From NCBI GenBank assembly GCA_904501845.1, contig CAJGCH010000161.1:1-6797 (forward strand): 6,797 nt of DNA. Direction: 5' to 3'. Within the stretch, counting starts at the first letter, position 1. The number at the start of each line of letters is the position of its first letter. Shown one piece after another: positions 1 to 6,167 of this stretch. The stretch comes from an uncultured Bacillaceae bacterium. GTDB lineage: Bacteria > Bacillota > Bacilli > Bacillales > Pradoshiaceae. The notes under the pieces are model-generated. The model was given only the letters and a program-made list of their open reading frames with translations, was not told the DNA's origin and made no database searches. The translations under genes and the position numbers were made by a program.

Positions 1-462
1 TATGCTCATGCAAATGAAAACCTATCGATATATAAAGTCCACAAGCATCAGCATATTCCTGAAATCGAACAGCAATTGAAGCATTGGGATTCTTCCTTTG
101 AGCCAATTATGTTTTCTACCCATCTGGTTCCCATGACAAGAGGGATTATGGCCACCATTCACGCGAAGGTCAAAAGGGGAGTTACATCCAAGGATATGAG
201 AGATGCTTTTATGCAGAAGTATGAGAAAGAACCATTTGTCCGGCTGAGAGGAGAGAATAGTTTTCCAGCAACAAAGGAAGTGTATGGCACGAATTTTTGT
301 GATATTGGCTTTCGAATCGATGAACGTACAAATAGGGTAACGCTTGTTTCGGTGATTGACAACCTGGTAAAGGGAGCTGCTGGCCAAGCGGTGCATAACG
401 CGAATATTATGATGGGGCTTGATGAGACGGATGGCCTTCGTTTAGTCCCTGTGTTCCCATAA
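1..462 (+). CDS. argC: N-acetyl-gamma-glutamyl-phosphate reductase, 3' part
   Basis: This is the C-terminal 153 residues of ArgC; the frame is open through base 1, so the start and roughly half of the protein lie upstream. ArgC is the cytosolic NADPH-dependent enzyme that reduces N-acetylglutamyl-5-phosphate to the semialdehyde, the third step of ornithine synthesis. The visible part begins in the catalytic/dimerisation domain. The segment KHQHIPEIEQ, at residues 15-24 of the fragment, is the family signature that carries the conserved active-site histidine. It is followed by the STHLVPMTRGI strand and, near the end, by the DNLVKGAAGQAVHNAN and MGLDETDGL motifs typical of the ArgC C-terminus. 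The catalytic cysteine would lie upstream. The gene ends 28 bases before argJ and is the first gene of the operon in Bacillus. Identity is secure; only the 5' boundary is unknown. Confidence 0.97.
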   Translation, partial: YAHANENLSIYKVHKHQHIPEIEQQLKHWDSSFEPIMFSTHLVPMTRGIMATIHAKVKRGVTSKDMRDAFMQKYEKEPFVRLRGENSFPATKEVYGTNFCDIGFRIDERTNRVTLVSVIDNLVKGAAGQAVHNANIMMGLDETDGLRLVPVFP

Positions 463-490
463 AGATAGATCGAGTGAGAGGAAGGTATGA

Positions 491-1714
491 ATGAACGTAG
501 AGGCTTATGAGCTAAAGGCGATAGATGGCGGGATATTGACACCAAAAGGATTCATGGCAGAAGGAATACATGCAGGTTTGCGCTATTCCCATAATGATTT
601 GGGGATAATTTATTCCGAAGTGCCTGCACAGGCAGCGGCGGTATATACATTGAACTCCTATCAGGCAGCGCCTATTCAGGTTACGAAGGAGAGTATTGGA
701 AAGAATGGCACTCTGCAGGCTGTGGTTGTCAATAGTGCTTGTGCGAATGCTTGCACAGGCGAGCGCGGGCTAAAGGATGCTGAAACGATGCGGGAGGCTG
801 TAGCTGAGAAACTCGGGATTCCTGTCTATGATGTGGCTGTGGCATCGACAGGTGTTATTGGACAATTCCTTGAGATAGACAAGATTACTGCCGGTATTAA
901 GAAAATCAGTCCTACGAAGGACAAGGCGGGGGCTGAAGGATTTGAAAAAGCCATTTTGACAACTGATACTTGTACGAAAAAATGTGCATATGAAACCAGG
1001 ATAGATGGAGTAAAGGTCACCATGGGAGGCGCTGCGAAAGGTTCTGGCATGATTCATCCTAATATGGCGACGATGCTTGGTTTTGTAACGACAGATGCCA
1101 ATATTGAGCAAAAATCACTTGAGCGAGCATTGAGGAAAGTGACCGATGTATCGTTTAACCAAATTACCGTTGATGGAGACACGTCGACCAATGATATGGT
1201 TCTCGTAATGGCGAATGGGGAGGCGGGCAATGAAATGCTGTCTGAGAATCATCCTGACTGGCCAATGTTTCTAGCCTTGCTGAAAGAAACATGTGAATGC
1301 CTGGCGAAGAAAATTGCGCGAGATGGTGAAGGGGCAACCAAATTAGTAGAGGTACAGGTAACGGGAGCAGAAACAGATCAAGAAGCTAAGGCCATCGCAA
1401 AGACGGTCATTGCTTCCAATCTCGTCAAGACGGCCGTTTATGGAGCAGACGCAAACTGGGGAAGAATTGTTGGTGCGATGGGCTGCAGCAATATCCCGTT
1501 TAACCAGGAACGTGTGAGCATTTCCTTCGGTCCCATACAGGTATTCCATCATGGCAGCCCGGTCATTTTTGATGAGGAGCACGCTCGTGAGTATTTACTC
1601 GGGGATGATGTACAGATTTTCATCCAATTGGCTGATGGATTAGGAATAGGGAAGGCATGGGGATGTGATCTTACCTATGATTATGTCAAAATCAATGCCA
1701 GCTATCGAACATAA
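491..1714 (+). CDS. argJ: Glutamate N-acetyltransferase / amino-acid acetyltransferase (ArgJ)
   Basis: The 407-residue length is normal for ArgJ. The enzyme moves the acetyl group from N-acetylornithine to glutamate, and in bifunctional forms also makes N-acetylglutamate from acetyl-CoA. No separate N-acetylglutamate synthase gene is visible here, which fits a bifunctional enzyme, but the sequence cannot prove it. ArgJ cleaves itself into alpha and beta chains. The cleavage site is seen in KGSGMIHPNMATMLG (residues 183-197), where Thr194 (codon at 1070) would become the N-terminal nucleophile of the beta chain. The oxyanion-hole pair Thr120-Gly121 is in ASTGVIG. The C-terminus (CDLTYDYVKINASYRT) is intact and typical. 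The ATG at 491 follows GAGAGGAAGG (476-485) by 5 bases; the ATG at 487 is out of frame and stops after 7 codons. The gene lies 28 bases after argC and 14 before argB. Confidence 0.98.
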   Translation: MNVEAYELKAIDGGILTPKGFMAEGIHAGLRYSHNDLGIIYSEVPAQAAAVYTLNSYQAAPIQVTKESIGKNGTLQAVVVNSACANACTGERGLKDAETMREAVAEKLGIPVYDVAVASTGVIGQFLEIDKITAGIKKISPTKDKAGAEGFEKAILTTDTCTKKCAYETRIDGVKVTMGGAAKGSGMIHPNMATMLGFVTTDANIEQKSLERALRKVTDVSFNQITVDGDTSTNDMVLVMANGEAGNEMLSENHPDWPMFLALLKETCECLAKKIARDGEGATKLVEVQVTGAETDQEAKAIAKTVIASNLVKTAVYGADANWGRIVGAMGCSNIPFNQERVSISFGPIQVFHHGSPVIFDEEHAREYLLGDDVQIFIQLADGLGIGKAWGCDLTYDYVKINASYRT

Positions 1715-1728
1715 GGGGAGAGGCGCAG

Positions 1729-2484
1729 ATGAAAACGATTGTCATCAAATGCGGAGGGAGCATTATCAGCCGCTTATCGGAGAATTTCTTTGCCAGTTTG
1801 GCTGAATTGAAAAATGAAGGCTATTCCTTTGTGTTTGTGCATGGCGGAGGGCCGGACATCAATGAAATGATGGATAAATTTCAGGTGCCTGTCCAATTTG
1901 AGAATGGGCTTCGAAAGACGACGAAAGAGACGCTGGAGATTACAGAGATGGTTCTAGCAGGGAAGACGAACCGGTATTTTGTCAACAAACTTCAAACGAA
2001 TGGTTTCAAGGCAGTAGGGCTGAATGGTTCCGATGGAGCGATACTGCAGGCTGAGCATATTAATCAAGAAACACTAGGGGAAGTTGGAAGGATTGTCAAG
2101 GTTGACACCGACCTGCTCGAAGTGCTCTTGTCAAAAAAGGTTTATCCTGTATTGACGCCAATCTCAATTAATGAGGCTGGCGATAAACTGAATGTAAATG
2201 CAGATACCGCCGCAGGTGCGGTGGCTGCCGCCCTTCATGCGGAGCTGTGCATATTTATCACGGATGTGGATGGAATCAAAGAAGGTTCAAACATAATTAG
2301 GCATATAACCGAGTCTGAAATCCATCAATTGATTGAAGAGGGAACCATTTATGGCGGCATGATTCCAAAGGTGAAAGCTGCCATACATGCGAAGCATGAA
2401 GGAGCGTCTAAGATATTGATAACGAGTGGAGTCTCCGATTTCTTTTCAAACAGTAAATGGAGGGGTACATTTCTTGAGGTTTAA
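1729..2484 (+). CDS. argB: Acetylglutamate kinase
   Basis: ArgB phosphorylates N-acetylglutamate with ATP to give N-acetylglutamyl-5-phosphate, the substrate of ArgC. The 251 residues fit the short form of the amino-acid kinase family. Visible motifs are the N-terminal KCGGS phosphate-binding segment (Lys7 to Ser11), HGGGPDIN (38-45), GLNGSDGA (97-104), NVNADTAAG (155-163, with Asp159 matching the catalytic aspartate), TDVDGI (178-183) and GGMIPKV (209-215, with Lys214 matching the second catalytic lysine). The protein starts directly at the first strand. It therefore lacks the extra N-terminal helix known from hexameric, arginine-inhibited homologues, which suggests (inference) that it is not the main feedback point. 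The ATG follows GGGGAGAGG (1715-1723) by 5 bases. The gaps of 14 and 17 bases to its neighbours show it lies inside the operon. Confidence 0.98.
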   Translation: MKTIVIKCGGSIISRLSENFFASLAELKNEGYSFVFVHGGGPDINEMMDKFQVPVQFENGLRKTTKETLEITEMVLAGKTNRYFVNKLQTNGFKAVGLNGSDGAILQAEHINQETLGEVGRIVKVDTDLLEVLLSKKVYPVLTPISINEAGDKLNVNADTAAGAVAAALHAELCIFITDVDGIKEGSNIIRHITESEIHQLIEEGTIYGGMIPKVKAAIHAKHEGASKILITSGVSDFFSNSKWRGTFLEV

Positions 2485-2501
2485 AGAAAGGATGGGTAGG
2501 A

Positions 2502-3659
2502 TTGTCATCATTACTTCCGGTTTATAAAAAATGGGGAATCACTCCCGTAAAAGCCAAGGGTTCTTGGCTGACAGCGGAGGATGGAAAGGATTATCTGGAT
2601 TTCACCTCTGGTATTGGGGTTGTCAATCTTGGGCATGGCCACGAAGAAGTCATGGAAGAGGTTCAAGAGCAGTTGGGTAAATTTTGGCATACCTCCAATT
2701 TGTTTCAGCTTTCCATTCAAGAGGAGGTCGCATCTCAATTGGCCCGATTAAGCGGTCTTGATAAGGTGTTTTTCTGTAATAGCGGGGCAGAAGCAAATGA
2801 GGCAGCTTTGAAACTGGCAAGAAGAGCAACTGGGAAAACGGCCATCATTTCATGCCGTCAATCGTTCCATGGAAGGACCTTCGGTGCGATGGCAGCAACA
2901 GGGCAAAGCGCGATACATAATGGATTTGGTCCGGTCCTTGAGGGCTTCAGCTATCTGCCTTTTAATGATTTGAATGCTTTTGAGAAAGAGATGGATGAAT
3001 CAACAGCCGCTGTCTTAGTAGAGGTCATTCAGGGTGAAGGCGGTGTCATTCCTGGAACGGAGTCCTTTCTGACTGGTCTATCCAAGCTTTGTCAAAAGTA
3101 TGATGCTCTTCTGATCATTGATGAGGTGCAGACTGGAAATGGGCGGACAGGGTACCCATTCGCTTATTTGAAATATGAGCAGGTAAAGCCTGATATTGTA
3201 ACGACAGCCAAAGGGCTTGGGAATGGATTGCCCATTGGAGCTGTTATGGCAAGGGCGGGGCTTGAACAAGCATTTGCCCAAGGAGTACATGGCTCAACAT
3301 TTGGGGGGAATCCGATTTCTTTAGCAGCAAGCAAGGCTGTCATCGCAAAAATGGCCGATGACTCGTTTTTATCAGGGGTTAGAGAGAAATCTGCATGGTT
3401 TATGGAGGAGCTAAAGAAGCTTGCCGAACGTACAGCCGTGATAAAAGATGTCCGAGGAGACGGTTTTATGATTGGGCTTGAAATGCAAGGCGACTCAGCT
3501 CGTTATATCATGAGCCTGCAGGAAAAGGGATTATTGGTGCTGACTGCGGGCCCGAATGTCGTGAGGCTGCTGCCTCCTTTGACCGTTACGAAAGAAGAGT
3601 TATCTATCGCATTAGAGAAAATAGAAGAAGTATGCGAGCTTGAGTCGCTCACTTCATGA
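2502..3659 (+). CDS. argD: Acetylornithine aminotransferase
   Basis: ArgD is a class-III, PLP-dependent aminotransferase that converts N-acetylglutamate semialdehyde and glutamate to N-acetylornithine and 2-oxoglutarate. The 385 residues match the family length. Seen in order: DFTSGIGVVNLGHGH (33-47), the cofactor phosphate-binding segment SGAEANE (94-100), FHGRT (122-126), IDEVQTGNGRTG (206-217, with Asp207 binding the pyridine nitrogen) and TTAKGLGNG with Lys237 as the Schiff-base lysine (codon at 3210). HGSTFGGNP follows, supplying the phosphate contact from the partner subunit. Start: TTG at 2502, preceded by AAAGGATGGGTAGG (2487-2500). The nearby ATG at 2492 is out of frame and stops after 11 codons, so TTG is favoured. 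The same fold covers ornithine and GABA aminotransferases, but the operon position settles the role. In B. subtilis carA follows; here argF does. Confidence 0.97.
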   Translation: MSSLLPVYKKWGITPVKAKGSWLTAEDGKDYLDFTSGIGVVNLGHGHEEVMEEVQEQLGKFWHTSNLFQLSIQEEVASQLARLSGLDKVFFCNSGAEANEAALKLARRATGKTAIISCRQSFHGRTFGAMAATGQSAIHNGFGPVLEGFSYLPFNDLNAFEKEMDESTAAVLVEVIQGEGGVIPGTESFLTGLSKLCQKYDALLIIDEVQTGNGRTGYPFAYLKYEQVKPDIVTTAKGLGNGLPIGAVMARAGLEQAFAQGVHGSTFGGNPISLAASKAVIAKMADDSFLSGVREKSAWFMEELKKLAERTAVIKDVRGDGFMIGLEMQGDSARYIMSLQEKGLLVLTAGPNVVRLLPPLTVTKEELSIALEKIEEVCELESLTS

Positions 3660-3686
3660 GGAATGAACTGAAGGGTGAGCTTACAT

Positions 3687-3696
3687 GGGAGAGGGG
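3687..3696 (+). promoter_or_regulatory. Ribosome binding site that sets the TTG start of argF
   Basis: GGGAGAGGGG is an extended purine-rich SD in the argD-argF gap. Nine bases separate it from TTG at 3706, a normal Bacillus spacing. It is only 2 bases from the out-of-frame ATG at 3699 and 18 from the in-frame ATG at 3715, so TTG is the best start. Confidence 0.75.
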
Positions 3697-3705
3697 TAAT
3701 GAAAT

Positions 3706-4668
3706 TTGAGAATAATGTATGGAATTAAACCCATTTTAAATAAGAAGGACTTTTTGGAAATGAGAGAGCTGACACCAGGGCAATTAGCTGATTTGCTTGA
3801 TTTAGCTGGTGAGCTGAAGGCACGCAGGCAGGCTGGATATTCAGATCTTCCGCTTAAAGGGAAAGTGCTAGGCATGATTTTCGAGAAAAACTCAACGAGA
3901 ACACGGGTGTCCTTTGAGACGGGAATGCTCCAGCTCGGCGGCAGCGCCATATTCCTGAGCGGGCAAGATACACAGCTTGGGCGAGGTGAACCAATCAGTG
4001 ATACGGCTCAAGTTTTATCTGAATATGTGGATGGACTAATGATTCGAACGCATGAACATAAAAGAGCACAAGCATTAGCCGAAAATGCGAGTGTACCGGT
4101 TATAAATGGATTGACAGACCTTGAGCATCCTTGCCAGGCGTTAGCAGATTTATTGACAATCAAGGAGATTAAGGGCGAGCTTAATGGATTGAAGCTGGCA
4201 TACATAGGAGACGGGAATAATGTAGCCCATTCATTACTGATTGCGGGTGCACTGGCTGGAATGCAGGTTAGTTGTGCTGTGCCGCCCGGTTATGAGCCAA
4301 ACAAAGAAGTGGTTGAAGCGGCAAGAAAAATCGCGCAAGGTACGGGTGCGCAAGTGGATATTTTAAATGACCCATTAGAAGCTGCCAAAAATGCTGATGT
4401 CATATACTGCGATGTCTGGACGAGCATGGGGCAGGAGCTGGAAAATGAAAAAAGGCTCAAGGACTTTGCAGCTTACCAGGTCAATGAGAAGCTTGCAGCA
4501 TATGCAAAGCAGGATTATCTTTTCATGCATTGCTTGCCAGCCCACCGCGGGGAAGAAGTAACGGCATCTATCATTGATTCAGAGCATTCCGTCGTTATCA
4601 AGCAGGCCGGCAATCGCCTGCATGCTCAAAAAGCGCTGTTAGTTGATTTAATGGCGACCGCGAGATAG
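3706..4668 (+). CDS. argF: Ornithine carbamoyltransferase
   Basis: ArgF joins carbamoyl phosphate and ornithine to make citrulline. The 320 residues carry all the expected motifs: the carbamoyl-phosphate site STRTR (63-67), FLSGQDTQLGRGE (83-95), MIRTHEH (112-118), HPCQALADLLT (141-151), the nucleotide-fold-like AYIGDGNNVAHS (165-176), the ornithine-binding D-VWT-SMG segment (236-242) and the catalytic HCLPAHR loop (275-281). The SMG and HCLPAHR motifs separate it from aspartate carbamoyltransferase. An anabolic rather than catabolic role follows from its place behind argCJBD. The start is TTG at 3706, 9 bases after a strong SD. The ATG at 3715 would be too far from the SD, and the ATG at 3699 is in another frame. 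It follows argD by 46 bases and is followed by yjzC after 51 bases with no hairpin between. Confidence 0.97.
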   Translation: MRIMYGIKPILNKKDFLEMRELTPGQLADLLDLAGELKARRQAGYSDLPLKGKVLGMIFEKNSTRTRVSFETGMLQLGGSAIFLSGQDTQLGRGEPISDTAQVLSEYVDGLMIRTHEHKRAQALAENASVPVINGLTDLEHPCQALADLLTIKEIKGELNGLKLAYIGDGNNVAHSLLIAGALAGMQVSCAVPPGYEPNKEVVEAARKIAQGTGAQVDILNDPLEAAKNADVIYCDVWTSMGQELENEKRLKDFAAYQVNEKLAAYAKQDYLFMHCLPAHRGEEVTASIIDSEHSVVIKQAGNRLHAQKALLVDLMATAR

Positions 4669-4706
4669 GCATGAATCTGGGAGAAGTGGGGATTCTAGAA
4701 GAGAAA

Positions 4707-4713
4707 AGGAGGG
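4707..4713 (+). promoter_or_regulatory. Strong ribosome binding site of yjzC
   Basis: AGGAGGG is close to the full anti-SD complement and lies 6 bases before TTG at 4720. It is the best SD in the window and the main reason to accept a TTG-started gene that has no ATG near its 5' end. Confidence 0.85.
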
Positions 4714-4719
4714 ATTTTC

Positions 4720-4899
4720 TTGGGACAGAATCGCCATTTTAAGCATGGTCAAAAGGCGCCTAATAACGGTGAGTATATTGAAATCGGAGAAACAGGGAGC
4801 AATATTGTTAATCCGAAGAAAGTTCGATTGAAGGCCGGGGATCCATTTCCGGAAAACTCTAATCAAAACAGACATTGGACATATGTCAGAAAACCATAG
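4720..4899 (+). CDS. yjzC: YjzC family small conserved protein
   Basis: This 59-residue protein of unknown function starts MGQNRHFKHGQKAPNNGEY and ends NRHWTYVRKP, which agrees closely with the B. subtilis YjzC sequence as I recall it, including the GQKAPN, EIGETG and AGDPFPEN blocks. It has no signal peptide, membrane helix or cysteine; it is basic and glycine/proline-rich and probably cytosolic. It starts with TTG behind AGGAGGG. The 51-base gap after argF shows no terminator and no convincing promoter, so it is probably read at least in part from the arg operon (inference). A hairpin after its stop codon ends the unit. A weak internal repeat is visible: GQKAPNNG at residues 10-17 and GDPFPENS at 40-47. 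The family assignment is confident; the function is not known to me. Confidence 0.93.
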   Translation: MGQNRHFKHGQKAPNNGEYIEIGETGSNIVNPKKVRLKAGDPFPENSNQNRHWTYVRKP

Positions 4900-4923
4900 G
4901 GGAGAGACTCCCTGTTGTATGGC

Positions 4924-4960
4924 AAGCAAAAAGGACAACCGAATGGCTGTCCTTTTGCTT
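4924..4960. terminator. Bidirectional rho-independent terminator between yjzC and yjzD
   Basis: The left arm 4924-4937 and right arm 4948-4960 form a stem of 13 pairs with one bulged A (AAGCAAAAAGGACA against TGTCCTTTTGCTT) around a loop of about 10 bases, in which CC/GG can pair further. On the + strand the stem runs into a T-rich tract (TTATTCTTAATT). On the - strand the lower stem itself gives a T run. It lies 24 bases after the stop of yjzC and 8 bases after that of the convergent yjzD, so it can serve both. Confidence 0.8.
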
Positions 4961-4968
4961 ATTCTTAA

Positions 4969-5157
4969 TTAATGATGCTCTTGTACAGGTTCATTCGGAA
5001 TGATCGCCGCAACAGCAAGAATCAAAATGGTGATAATTACAGAGAGAATAGAAGCAGTGCTAAATACATATTCTCCTCCTTCGACCATTGAGCTCGTTAC
5101 GTACATGACCATATGTGTCAATGCAAATGTCCAGATAAATGTAAAAATGTATTTCAA
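4969..5157 (-). CDS. yjzD: YjzD/DUF2929 family small membrane protein
   Basis: This 62-residue protein of unknown function begins MKYIFTFIWTFALTHMVMY and has two membrane segments, at about residues 3-22 and 34-56, joined by a short polar loop (TSSMVEGGEYVFSTAS). It ends in the polar tail NEPVQEHH. The two-helix layout, the FIWTF-L-HM start and the AAIIP end of helix 2 match Bacillus YjzD (DUF2929). I place the start at TTG (5157), because GAGGTG (5169-5164) sits 6 bases before it and the family begins at this point. An in-frame ATG at 5175 would add 6 residues but has no SD and would leave a leader of only about 9 bases from the predicted promoter. It is convergent with yjzC and divergent from yjaU. 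Its function is unknown to me. Confidence 0.9.
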   Translation of the reverse strand: MKYIFTFIWTFALTHMVMYVTSSMVEGGEYVFSTASILSVIITILILAVAAIIPNEPVQEHH

Positions 5158-5163
5158 CTTGTT

Positions 5164-5169
5164 CACCTC
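5164..5169 (-). promoter_or_regulatory. Ribosome binding site that sets the TTG start of yjzD
   Basis: On the - strand GAGGTG lies 6 bases before TTG at 5157. It falls inside the longer reading that begins with ATG at 5175, and no SD precedes that ATG. This argues for the shorter 62-residue protein. Confidence 0.75.
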
Positions 5170-5190
5170 GTTCATCTACAATCATTATTT

Positions 5191-5219
5191 ATTTTATCAT
5201 AGATCAAAAAAACTGGAAA
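5191..5219 (-). promoter_or_regulatory. Probable sigma-A promoter of yjzD
   Basis: On the - strand TTTCCA (5219-5214) and TAAAAT (5196-5191) are 17 bases apart. They match the -35 and -10 consensus at 4 and 5 of 6 positions. Transcription would start near 5184, about 26 bases before the TTG of yjzD. A run of seven T lies in the spacer. This is a consensus reading only. Confidence 0.5.
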
Positions 5220-5394
5220 CTATTTAAAGCGTTTGCCAAGTTAAATTTTCCAAATACATATGCTGCTAATATCATTCCCATTGTGGATAGAATTTATGTC
5301 TGATCGGTTTTTGGGCTTCGCAGAGAGATATGCCCGGACAACTTCTTGTTTTATATCATACATTATCAAGGGAACAACTATTAAGGGGAAAGTG

Positions 5395-6108
5395 ATGATG
5401 AAACAAAAAACATTTCTATTTAATCATGAATGGACAACCATTTTCTACCCAGATCGACCGAGTGGTTTTTCCATCCTACTGTTAGGTGGAGAACAGCATT
5501 ATATGCAGGAAAAAACAAATTTTTGGATGGAGCATCCTGGAAAGAGGCAGATGGTGGAACATTTGCTCGAGAAAGGCTATACGCTGTTCGGAACAAATCT
5601 AGGTGCGCATTGGGGGAGCAAAGAGACAGCTGAGGGGCTCGCCGAATTATACGCTCATTTCATCCGCCAAGAAATCGTAAACGAAAAAATTCATTTATTT
5701 GCTGAAGGGACGGGAGCTCTCCTCCTAGAAAGGATTAGTAAGCTCCTTGAAGGAAGAATACGTTCAATCAGTATGTTGAATCCGGTATTATCTTTATTAC
5801 AACGATATGAAAAAGAAAAGGAAAATAAATTCTTCCACAAGAAATTTATGAAAGAGGTAGGTCTTGCATATAGTATGGAAGCAAATGAAGTACCAGGCTG
5901 GATTACAGGAGTGCCAGACTGTCACATACCGAAGGAAATTCCAGTTCTGTTAATGCAAGTGATGGACCATTACGAAAGAAATTTCCCTGCCTACAATCAA
6001 CGCCTTACGCTCCCAAATCATGAAATCAAATACGTTACCCCGGAAAAAAGATATAGCATACCTTATCAAATGATCTCCTTCTTCACAAGATATGAAAAAC
6101 AATTATAA
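5395..6108 (+). CDS. yjaU: YjaU-like protein with an alpha/beta-hydrolase-type fold, apparent pseudoenzyme
   Basis: This 237-residue protein shows no signal peptide or membrane helix and is probably cytosolic. The layout suggests an alpha/beta-hydrolase: strand ILLLGG (27-32), helix, KGYTLFGTNLGAHWGS (60-75), helix, strand plus turn IHLFAEGTGALLLE (99-112) at the nucleophile-elbow position, strand ISMLNPVL, a charged insert (EKEKENKFFHKKF), and a late strand IPVLLMQVMDH. At the elbow the usual G-x-S-x-G reads A-E-G-T-G, with Gly105 in place of the nucleophile, and no histidine stands out at the C-terminal catalytic position. The name rests on position after yjzD and before a yjaV-like gene, plus this fold reading. 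The start is ATG at 5395 behind AAGGGG (5383-5388); ATG at 5398 is equally possible. The function is unknown. Confidence 0.75.
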   Translation: MMKQKTFLFNHEWTTIFYPDRPSGFSILLLGGEQHYMQEKTNFWMEHPGKRQMVEHLLEKGYTLFGTNLGAHWGSKETAEGLAELYAHFIRQEIVNEKIHLFAEGTGALLLERISKLLEGRIRSISMLNPVLSLLQRYEKEKENKFFHKKFMKEVGLAYSMEANEVPGWITGVPDCHIPKEIPVLLMQVMDHYERNFPAYNQRLTLPNHEIKYVTPEKRYSIPYQMISFFTRYEKQL

Positions 6109-6116
6109 GAAGGCAT

Positions 6117-6164
6117 AACCCCTGTTTCCAGTGCATAATGTTAGAAAAAATGGCAGGGGGTTTT
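6117..6164 (+). promoter_or_regulatory. Hairpin in the yjaU-yjaV gap covering the yjaV ribosome binding site
   Basis: AACCCCTG (6117-6124) can pair with CAGGGGGTT (6154-6162, one bulged G), and CCA (6128-6130) with TGG (6151-6153), around a 20-base loop. The right arm contains AGGGGG (6155-6160), the SD of yjaV, and is followed directly by Ts. It could restrain yjaV translation or act as a partial terminator after yjaU; the large loop and short T run make a strong terminator unlikely. Confidence 0.5.
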
Positions 6165-6167
6165 ACT

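Larger units (their letters stand above)
5158..5394. other. Divergent intergenic region between yjzD and yjaU
   Basis: These 237 bases hold the yjzD leader and promoter and the leader of yjaU. I cannot name a clear sigma-A promoter for yjaU: -10-like TAGAAT (5288-5293) and TATCAT (5354-5359) are present, but neither has a good -35 at 16-18 bases. The yjaU frame stays open back to an ATG at 5260, but no SD precedes that ATG and the translated stretch shows no family similarity, so I treat it as non-coding. Only weak stems are seen, such as GGGC/GCCC (5313-5316 with 5332-5335). No repeat or RNA gene was recognised. Confidence 0.6.

Noticed and set aside
159..545. A 128-codon open frame on the - strand across argC and the argJ start
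   Set aside because: It is antisense to clearly conserved ArgC coding sequence, and its translation shows no recognisable motif.
770..1111. Open frames of 74-113 codons on the - strand inside argJ
   Set aside because: They lie wholly within conserved argJ sequence and look like shadows of its codon pattern.
4642..4670. Possible promoter for yjzC (TTGATT, 17 bases, TAGGCA)
   Set aside because: The -35 is acceptable but the -10 matches only 2 of 6 consensus positions.
4900..4912. Small GGGAG-AGA-CTCCC hairpin right after the yjzC stop
   Set aside because: It has only five pairs, a three-base loop and no T run after it; the larger hairpin at 4924-4960 is the better terminator.
4648..4938. A 96-codon - strand frame across the argF end and yjzC
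   Set aside because: It is antisense to yjzC, whose protein sequence and SD are clear, and it runs through the terminator stem.
5313..5335. Possible structured leader or riboswitch before yjaU
   Set aside because: Only four Watson-Crick pairs form, and I recognise no known riboswitch core.
5260..5394. N-terminal extension of yjaU by 45 codons from ATG 5260
   Set aside because: No SD precedes 5260, the translated stretch has no recognisable similarity or signal-peptide layout, and a good SD with tandem ATGs at 5395/5398 fits the start better.
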